From Gemmatimonadaceae bacterium (GTDB taxonomy: Bacteria > Gemmatimonadota > Gemmatimonadetes > Gemmatimonadales > Gemmatimonadaceae), in the NCBI GenBank assembly GCA_013820975.1, contig JACDHQ010000166.1:1-5711 (forward strand): a DNA stretch of 5,711 bases, in the 5' to 3' direction. The position numbers and the translations under genes were made by a program. The notes beneath the pieces were generated by a model. That model was not told the DNA's origin. It searched no databases and saw only the letters and a list, made by a program, of their open reading frames with translations. Every line of letters begins with the position of its first letter. Position 1 is the first letter of the stretch. Shown piece after piece: positions 1 to 4,266 of this stretch.

Positions 1-228
1 ACTCGCCACCGTGAGACGACACAGCCGGTTGTCGTCGTACGGTCGAGAACCGACTCGCCGCCGTGAGACGACACAGCCGGTTGTCGTCGTACGGTCGAGA
101 ACCGACTCGCCACCGTGAGACGACACGTCGTGTTTTCGTCTCACGGTCGGGTCCCGGCTCTCACCCGTGAGACGATACAGCGTGCGGCCGTCTCACGGTC
201 GGGTCCCGGCTCTCACCCGTGAGACGAC
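1..228. repeat. 52-bp tandem repeat array of palindromic (hairpin) units
   Basis: The core CCGTGAGACG recurs at 9, 61, 113, 165 and 217, an exact 52-bp period across five units; the last unit is cut off by the 3' end of greA and the array is open at the left edge. Each complete unit has a left arm (CCGTGAGACGA), a variable 12-nt centre, and a right arm 23 bp after the core start. Units 1 and 2 are nearly identical (one visible difference, A8 versus G60) with right arm TCGTCGTACGG, which pairs imperfectly. Units 3 and 4 have right arms TCGTCTCACGG and CCGTCTCACGG, which pair perfectly over 10-12 bp. The flank between hairpins also splits into two types (TCGAGAACCG in units 1-2, TCGGGTCCCG in units 3-4). 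There is no T-tract after any hairpin in either direction. The array lies just downstream of greA, so read-through transcripts would carry a string of stem-loops. Function is unknown; it is not coding as far as I can see. Confidence 0.93.
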
Positions 229-230
229 TC

Positions 231-701
231 TCAAGCCGTGTCGTGTATCGTCTGCAGCCCCACGACCTTGAGCCTGCGGGTCATCGTCGGAAGGCGGAGG
301 AACACATCCTCACCCACCTCCTTGCCGAGCAGCGCACGGCCGATCGGCGAGGACATGGTGACCTGCCCTTCCTCGAACTCCACCGAATCGCCGAAGACGA
401 GGTGGTAGACCTCCTGCTCCTTCGTCTTCTCGTCGACGACGGTGATGCGCGAGCCGAGGCCGACCTTGTCGGTGGGAATCTGCGCCACGTCGATCGACGC
501 GAGCTTGCTCAGCCGCTCATGCAGCTGGCCGAGGCGGGCCTGCACGAACTGCTGGCGCTCGAGGGCAGCCTTGTACTCGCTGTTCTCCTTGAGGTCCCCG
601 AGCTCCACGGCCTTCCGAATCTCGTTCGGGATCGTGACGTTCAGCTCCGTCTGCAGGGCCTCGGCCTCGCGGGCGAGCTTGCGCATCAGTTCTTCGATCA
701 T
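231..701 (-). CDS. greA: Transcription elongation factor GreA
   Basis: GreA binds the secondary channel of RNA polymerase and stimulates cleavage of backtracked RNA so that stalled complexes resume. The 156-residue product matches the usual length of about 158. An N-terminal coiled coil spans roughly residues 1-75, with the tip motif GDLKENSEYKAA at 35-46; D36 and E39 correspond to the acidic pair that coordinates the catalytic Mg2+ in E. coli GreA (D41/E44). A C-terminal FKBP-like domain follows, with the family signature SSPIGRALLGKEVG at 117-130. The frame stays open upstream to 848, but that part reads as unrelated sequence and contains a promoter and terminator, so I chose the ATG at 701 (MIEELMRKLA), which fits family length. 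A weak GGACAGG lies just upstream. A second Met at 686 is possible. Regulation is probably by a leader terminator (see 768-805). The 3' end abuts the 52-bp repeat array. Confidence 0.95.
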   Translation of the reverse strand: MIEELMRKLAREAEALQTELNVTIPNEIRKAVELGDLKENSEYKAALERQQFVQARLGQLHERLSKLASIDVAQIPTDKVGLGSRITVVDEKTKEQEVYHLVFGDSVEFEEGQVTMSSPIGRALLGKEVGEDVFLRLPTMTRRLKVVGLQTIHDTA

Positions 702-722
702 CGCCTGTCCAACTCGGGGGTA

Positions 723-761
723 CTGGGCTCGGGCCGGGAACGACTGCCCGGTGCCGCCCAG
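723..761 (-). other. Second stem-loop in the greA leader
   Basis: CTGGGC (723-728) pairs with GCCCAG (756-761), and inside it CGGGC (730-734) can pair with GCCCG (746-750). The structure lies between the terminator U-tract and the greA start, so it is present only in read-through mRNA. It does not overlap the terminator stem and therefore is not an obvious antiterminator. Its role is unclear. Confidence 0.45.
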
Positions 762-767
762 AAGGTG

Positions 768-805
768 AAAAAATGGCAGCGCCCGGCGGGTGAGGCCGGG
801 CGCTG
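768..805 (-). terminator. Intrinsic terminator in the greA leader (putative attenuator)
   Basis: A perfect 11-bp GC-rich stem (CAGCGCCCGGC at 777-787 with GCCGGGCGCTG at 795-805, 7-nt loop) is followed, on the minus strand, by CCA and six T residues (768-773). This is a classical rho-independent terminator reading leftward. No minus-strand gene ends to its right, because the neighbour there is a plus-strand gene. It can therefore only act on transcripts begun close by, most likely from the promoter at 817-844, about 5 nt before the stem. It sits 67 bp upstream of the greA ATG. The opposite direction has no T-tract. Confidence 0.85.
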
Positions 806-816
806 TTGCCTTCTGC

Positions 817-844
817 AAGATAGCCCCCGCCCTGAGCGGGGCAA
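817..844 (-). promoter_or_regulatory. Predicted greA promoter (TTGCCC - 16 bp - TATCTT)
   Basis: On the minus strand, a -35 box TTGCCC (839-844) and a -10 box TATCTT (817-822) are separated by 16 bp. Transcription would begin near 810-811 and run into the leader terminator. The predicted leader to the greA ATG is about 109 nt. The spacer contains the palindrome described at 825-841. Prediction is from sequence only. Confidence 0.6.
825..841. promoter_or_regulatory. Palindrome inside the greA promoter spacer (possible operator)
   Basis: CCCCGC (825-830) and GCGGGG (836-841) form a perfect 6-bp inverted repeat around CCTGA. It fills most of the spacer between the predicted -10 and -35 boxes and overlaps the -35. 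That position would suit a DNA-binding repressor, but in DNA of this GC content a short GC palindrome can also be chance. Confidence 0.35.
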
Positions 845-883
845 TCACCGGCAGGGGAATGACGGCCGCGGCGGTTGGAACCG

Positions 884-894
884 TATCTTGCAGG
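884..894 (+). promoter_or_regulatory. Predicted -10 box for a leaderless metallo-hydrolase mRNA
   Basis: TATCTT at 884-889 lies 5 nt before the ATG at 895, so transcription would start at or very near the start codon. No convincing -35 box is present; the best is ATGACG at 859-864, with a long 19-bp spacer. The same ten bases, TATCTTGCAG, occur in inverted orientation at the greA -10 region (813-822), which supports both as real promoter elements. Confidence 0.5.
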
Positions 895-1740
895 ATGCTC
901 GAAATCGTGTCCCACGGCGACGTCGCACAGCTGCAGATGCGCAGCTGGCGGACGCGCGCGGCCGGCTACCAGGTGAGCGCCTATTTCGCCCGCGGGGTGC
1001 TGATCGACACGGGGTTTGCAGGGGCGGCCCCGGCGCTCGACGGGTGGCTGCGGAATGCGCGCCGCACCTTCCTGCACGGCTCGGCAGACGGCCTGCAGGC
1101 CGCCGTGCTCACACATGCGCACGAAGATCACAGCGGGAATGCAGGCCTGCTCCAGGAACGCGGCGTGCCGGTGTGGATCGCGCCAGTGACGCGGCAGGCG
1201 TTCGCCGAGCTCGGCGCAATTCCGTGGTATCGCCGCTTCACCTGGGGATCTCCGATCCCGCTGGCGCCCGATGCCGGACGACAGGCGAGCGGTGCGGTCG
1301 AGCTGCCGCCGGGAATGGAGGTGATTCACGCGCCCGGTCACGCGCCCGATCACCACGTCGTATGGGACAATGAAACGGGCACGCTGTTCAGTGGCGACCT
1401 GTTCCTCGGCGTGCGCGTGAAGGTGGCGCACCACTCGGAAGCGCCACGCGCGCTCGTCGCGTCGCTGCGGCGGCTCGCCGCACTCGACCCGGCGCGGATG
1501 TTTGACGCCCACCGCGGATCGGTGCCGACTCCGGCGGCCGCATTACGCGCCAAGGCCGACTGGCTGGAGGAAACGATCGCCGAGATCGAGCGGCGGGCGG
1601 CGGCCGGCGAATCGGCAAGGTCGATCCGCGACTCGGTGCTCGGGCGCGAGCCGGCGGAATACTACGTGTCGTTCAATGAGTACTCGAAGCTGCAGCTCGT
1701 GCAGACGATCCTTGCCACGCGGGTGGCGGGCGGAGCGTAG
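895..1740 (+). CDS. Metallo-beta-lactamase-fold hydrolase
   Basis: The 281-residue protein is an MBL-fold hydrolase with what looks like a complete dinuclear zinc site. THAHEDH at 73-79 supplies H74, H76, D78 and H79. APGHAPDH at 146-153 supplies H149, SGD at 166-168 supplies D168, and DAH at 204-206 supplies H206. The C-terminal segment after about residue 215 is helical and charged (EETIAEIERRAAAGES), comparable with the C-terminal helical region of glyoxalase-II/LACTB2-like members. No signal peptide is seen, so it is probably cytoplasmic. The substrate cannot be told; thioester or phosphoester hydrolysis are family options. The frame is open from 790 and also has an ATG at 859 behind AGGGG. 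I prefer 895 because MLEIVSHGDV begins the usual first strand and a -10 box sits just before it. It is divergent from greA and 83 bp upstream of the secreted pair. Confidence 0.88.
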   Translation: MLEIVSHGDVAQLQMRSWRTRAAGYQVSAYFARGVLIDTGFAGAAPALDGWLRNARRTFLHGSADGLQAAVLTHAHEDHSGNAGLLQERGVPVWIAPVTRQAFAELGAIPWYRRFTWGSPIPLAPDAGRQASGAVELPPGMEVIHAPGHAPDHHVVWDNETGTLFSGDLFLGVRVKVAHHSEAPRALVASLRRLAALDPARMFDAHRGSVPTPAAALRAKADWLEETIAEIERRAAAGESARSIRDSVLGREPAEYYVSFNEYSKLQLVQTILATRVAGGA

Positions 1741-1823
1741 GGGCTCGCCACGGACGACTTCGGCCGAGTTGCGGCGTGCCGGCTTCGAGCGCAACTTCGC
1801 AGTCGGCCTTCACGGGAATCCAT

Positions 1824-2291
1824 ATGCATCGCCCTGTCCTGATACTCGCCGGGATCCTCCTGGCCCCATCCGTTGCCTTCGCACAGCGAAGCAGCCCCGC
1901 CTACGTCGGTGCGGGCAGCACCGTCCGCGTCACGGCGCCGTCGGTGCTGCCCGAACGGATGACCGGGACCTTCATCTCCGCTTTCGGCGACACCATTCGC
2001 GTCGCGGGCCGCGGTGGGAACCTGCACTTTGCGCTGCCATTCCCCGCGGTGCAGCGGCTCGAGGTCTCGAGCGGACGCGAGCGAATGAAATGGATGTGGA
2101 TCGGCGCCGGCGCCGGTGCGATCATCGGTCCGGTGGTGGGCGGCATCATGGCGAAGGGCGGCAATACGCAGGATGCAGAGGCATGGGGGCGACTCGGCGG
2201 GCTGGTCATTGGTGCACCGATCGGCGCGATCGCCGGCGCGGTGCTGGCGCCCGAGCGGTGGCGTGACGTCATGCTGAGCAGCCTGCGATGA
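1824..2291 (+). CDS. Exported small glycine-zipper protein, copy 1
   Basis: A 155-residue hypothetical protein. Residues 1-20 form a clear Sec signal peptide with a hydrophobic core and an AFA|Q cleavage site. The mature part has a short beta-rich domain (about 27-84: GAGSTVRVT, then RMTGTFISAFGDTIRV, then VQRLEVSSGR). A glycine-rich hydrophobic region follows (93-107 and 124-142, GxxxG-type spacing as in IGAGAGAIIGPVVGG), ending in LAPERW. Such segments often behave like glycine-zipper membrane or oligomer segments. The ATG at 1824 was chosen because it gives the complete signal peptide and has GGGA 6 nt upstream; the frame extends to 1776 without support. Function is unknown. The stop overlaps the start of a paralogue by ATGA, so the two are probably translated together. 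Promoter not obvious in 1741-1823; it may be co-transcribed with the MBL gene. Confidence 0.88.
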   Translation: MHRPVLILAGILLAPSVAFAQRSSPAYVGAGSTVRVTAPSVLPERMTGTFISAFGDTIRVAGRGGNLHFALPFPAVQRLEVSSGRERMKWMWIGAGAGAIIGPVVGGIMAKGGNTQDAEAWGRLGGLVIGAPIGAIAGAVLAPERWRDVMLSSLR

Positions 2292-2785
2292 CCAATGGGA
2301 TCCCCTTGGTGCTCCGCGGAACGCTTCGCCGGCTGCGGAGCGCCGCCCTCGCGCTCACCTTCGGCATCATCGCAGTAGAATCCGCGGTGGCGCAGGAGGG
2401 CGTGGCGGTCACGATCGCGCCTGATGCGGAGGTGCGCGCGACGCTGGTACCGGGCGCCGGAGCGCGAGTGACCGGGCGGTTCGTATCGTTGACGCGCGAC
2501 ACCCTTGCGGTCGCGGTGGGCTCCGAACGGATGCGCCGAGCAATGCCGGTGCAGACGGTGGCACGCGTGGAGGTTCGCGGCCCGCGCGACCGCAAGCGCG
2601 GCGCCGTCATCGGTGCCGGGCTCCTCGGCGGCATCGCCGTCGTGTTTGGGGGCATCGACGTATCCAAGGGATCGCTCGCGACAGACGAATACATCGGCGC
2701 CATCGCCGCCAATGCGGTGATCGGTGGGCTCATCGGCGCAGCGCTCGCCCCACGCGGCTGGATTCCCGTCCCCTTGCCGCGCTGA
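2288..2785 (+). CDS. Exported small glycine-zipper protein, copy 2
   Basis: A 165-residue hypothetical protein, paralogous to the gene just upstream. The same order is seen: N-terminal signal (basic RGTLRRLR at 10-17, hydrophobic 18-30, likely cleavage after AVA at 35), a beta-rich domain (RVTGRFVSLTRDTLAV at 60-75, VARVEVRGPRDRK at 91-103), then glycine-zipper segments (GAVIGAGLLGGIAVVFGG at 105-122; IGAIAANAVIGGLIGAALAP at 136-155) and a closing GW motif. The two mature domains align over nearly their whole length but identity looks low, suggesting an old duplication. There is no good ribosome binding site of its own; the 4-bp ATGA overlap points to translational coupling. Envelope location is inferred; the function is unknown. 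Confidence 0.87.
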   Translation: MTNGIPLVLRGTLRRLRSAALALTFGIIAVESAVAQEGVAVTIAPDAEVRATLVPGAGARVTGRFVSLTRDTLAVAVGSERMRRAMPVQTVARVEVRGPRDRKRGAVIGAGLLGGIAVVFGGIDVSKGSLATDEYIGAIAANAVIGGLIGAALAPRGWIPVPLPR

Positions 2786-2831
2786 CTGCCACTCGGCACA
2801 GTCATGTGCGCTGTCGCCCCTGATTTAGCGT

Positions 2832-2848
2832 GGACCGGATGTCGGTCC
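2832..2848. other. Stem-loop in the convergent gap
   Basis: GGACCG (2832-2837) and CGGTCC (2843-2848) form a perfect 6-bp stem with loop GATGT. It is one of two adjacent hairpins between the convergent 3' ends of the secreted pair and the DHS-like gene. No T-tract follows on either strand. Confidence 0.5.
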
Positions 2849-2855
2849 CGATTCC

Positions 2856-2892
2856 CCCTGCTGAAGTACCCGGTACAGCAGGGTGTCCCCTT
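2856..2892 (+). terminator. Probable terminator of the secreted-protein pair
   Basis: CCCTGCT (2856-2862) pairs with AGCAGGG (2877-2883), and after a GAA bulge GTAC (2866-2869) pairs with GTAC (2873-2876) around CCG. On the plus strand it is followed by a C/T-rich run (TGTCCCCTTTC), a poor but possible U-tract. The minus side has no T-run, so for the DHS-like gene it may only act as an mRNA 3'-end structure. It lies 71 bp after the stop of the plus-strand gene and 13 bp from the stop of the minus-strand gene. Confidence 0.5.
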
Positions 2893-2895
2893 TCT

Positions 2896-4194
2896 TCACC
2901 TGTGCATCGGGAGGAAACTGTCGGTATCCTCCGATGCGGCCGGCTCGCCATTGGCATTCGCGAACTCGGTGCGGAGCAGGTCCATCATCTCCTCGCGTCG
3001 GTCATAGAGCCGGCGCAGCGCGCGCTTCGGCCGGCGTGCGTGCGTGTACGCCGTGAGCAGCGGGAGCGCGACGGTCGAGTCGAGGTAGCAGACGACCGCG
3101 TCGGGGAGGCGGTCGGGATCGATCTTCCCCCAGCTCACCGCTTCGGCCGGTGTCGCACCCGAGAGCCCGCCCGTATCGGGACGCGCGTCGGTGATCTGCA
3201 GGAAGTAGTCGTGCCCCTTCTCATCGATGCCGAGCACTTCCTGGATCTGCGGCTCGGTCTGCAGCGCGAAGTTCTTGGGCGAGCCGCCGCCGCAGATGAG
3301 CACCCCGCTCTTTCCCCCGCCGCGCTTGGCCGAGAGGACGATCGACGCCGTCTCGTTCACGTCGTCGTTGGGGTTGATGATGCACTTGTTCCCCGCGAGC
3401 GCGAGCGCGGCGATGTTCATGCCGATCGATGAGTCGCCGGGCGACGACGTGTAGATCGGCACGCCGCACTCGTACGCGACGCCGAGCAGCGACCGGTTGC
3501 CGATGCCGAGGGCCTTCTCGCGCTCGCGGATGTACTTGCCGCAGAGCCAGTGGAACTCGGCGCTCGACATCGTCCGCTGGAACTCCGGACCCTGGATGAT
3601 CTTGCGGAAGAAGGCGTCGGTCGAGAGCAGGACGTCGTAGTCGAAGAAGATGTCGTAGATGCGGACGATGCCCTCTTCCCGCAGCACGACGTCGGACTCC
3701 GACGGGTTGCCGCGGTGCATCGCGAGGCCGAGGCCGAAGTGCGCGTCATGATAGAGGTTGGCGCCGGTCGAGATGATCCAGTCGACGTAGCCCCCCTCCA
3801 TGAGCGGGATGATCGCCGCCATGCCGATGCCGGCGGGGGTGAGCGCGCCGGTGAGCGTCAGGCCGACGGTGACGTCCTCCTCGAGCATCTTCTGCGTGAA
3901 GAGGTGGCAGGCCTCGCGCAGCCGTCCCGCATTGTAGGCGAGGAAGGCGTTGTCGATCAGGTCGGCCGCCGTCTCGGTCCCATTGATGGCATTCGGCGCG
4001 ATGCGCTTGCCGGCGAGGAAGCGCGACCCCTCGTGCGACGTGTGCTGCACGCCTTCGCGCTCGCGCGCCTCGGCGCTCTTCTTCTGGTCGGCCTTGTTGC
4101 CGGCGGCTGAGGCTTTCTGCTTGCCGTCACCATGGCGGCTCGCCTTGAAGCCGCCACGCCCACGTTCCTGATCGTCGCCCTTCTTGCCTGGCAT
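2896..4194 (-). CDS. Deoxyhypusine synthase-like (DHS family) protein
   Basis: A 432-residue member of the NAD-dependent deoxyhypusine synthase family. In archaea and eukaryotes DHS moves the aminobutyl group of spermidine to a lysine of eIF5A/aIF5A. Bacteria lack that substrate, and characterised bacterial homologues can make homospermidine or have unknown acceptors. Residues 1-50 are a charged, lysine-rich, probably disordered tail; the catalytic fold runs from about 60. Visible motifs: LTGALTPAGIG at 114-124, STGANLYHD at 142-150, SPGDSSIGMN at 251-260, ICGGGSPKNF at 300-309, and SGATPAEAVSWGKI at 345-358, in which K357 matches the imine-forming lysine (human K329), W355 matches W327 and E351 matches E323. 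Positions equivalent to human H288, N292 and D316 differ (see findings). The ATG at 4194 has GAGGAG 7 nt upstream. It is second in a minus-strand pair after the LOG gene, with a 72-bp gap. Confidence 0.9.
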   Translation of the reverse strand: MPGKKGDDQERGRGGFKASRHGDGKQKASAAGNKADQKKSAEAREREGVQHTSHEGSRFLAGKRIAPNAINGTETAADLIDNAFLAYNAGRLREACHLFTQKMLEEDVTVGLTLTGALTPAGIGMAAIIPLMEGGYVDWIISTGANLYHDAHFGLGLAMHRGNPSESDVVLREEGIVRIYDIFFDYDVLLSTDAFFRKIIQGPEFQRTMSSAEFHWLCGKYIREREKALGIGNRSLLGVAYECGVPIYTSSPGDSSIGMNIAALALAGNKCIINPNDDVNETASIVLSAKRGGGKSGVLICGGGSPKNFALQTEPQIQEVLGIDEKGHDYFLQITDARPDTGGLSGATPAEAVSWGKIDPDRLPDAVVCYLDSTVALPLLTAYTHARRPKRALRRLYDRREEMMDLLRTEFANANGEPAASEDTDSFLPMHR

Positions 4195-4218
4195 CTTCGT
4201 GCTCCTCGCGATGTGTGA

Positions 4219-4266
4219 CGTGCCGTGCCCGCAGCGCGGCGTGCCCGCCGTGCGGCGTGCCGGCGG
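4219..4266 (-). repeat. Short GC repeats and stem-loop between the LOG and DHS-like genes
   Basis: GCGGCGTGCC occurs at 4236-4245 and 4252-4261 (16-bp period), and its CGTGCC core occurs twice more at 4219-4229. CCGCCG (4245-4250) and CGGCGG (4261-4266) can form a 6-bp stem directly after the LOG stop codon. No U-tract follows on the minus strand, so this is unlikely to be a complete terminator; it might protect or partly attenuate the transcript before the DHS-like gene. Confidence 0.5.

Noticed and set aside
1..228. CRISPR array
   Set aside because: The conserved part is an inverted-repeat unit repeated head to tail at a fixed 52 bp. The would-be spacers are either repeated between units or only a 12-nt hairpin centre, and no cas gene is near.
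702..848. N-terminal extension of GreA (open frame to 848)
   Set aside because: The extra 49 residues are not GreA-like, would make the protein too long, and lie over the predicted promoter, terminator hairpin and U-tract.
219..1373. 384-codon plus-strand ORF
   Set aside because: It runs antisense through greA and then out of frame through the MBL gene; arginine-rich composition typical of a shadow frame in high-GC DNA.
517..1512. 331-codon minus-strand ORF opposite the MBL gene
   Set aside because: Low-complexity R/H/P/G-rich translation with no recognisable motif; the plus-strand frame has a complete zinc-ligand set.
1767..1796. AGTTGCG / CGCAACT inverted repeat as terminator after the MBL gene
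   Set aside because: The 7-bp stem has a 16-nt loop and no T-tract, so it is too weak to call.
2269..2805. 178-codon minus-strand ORF opposite the second secreted protein
   Set aside because: Composition is S/T/R/P-rich shadow sequence; the plus-strand frame has a signal peptide, paralogy and an ATGA overlap.
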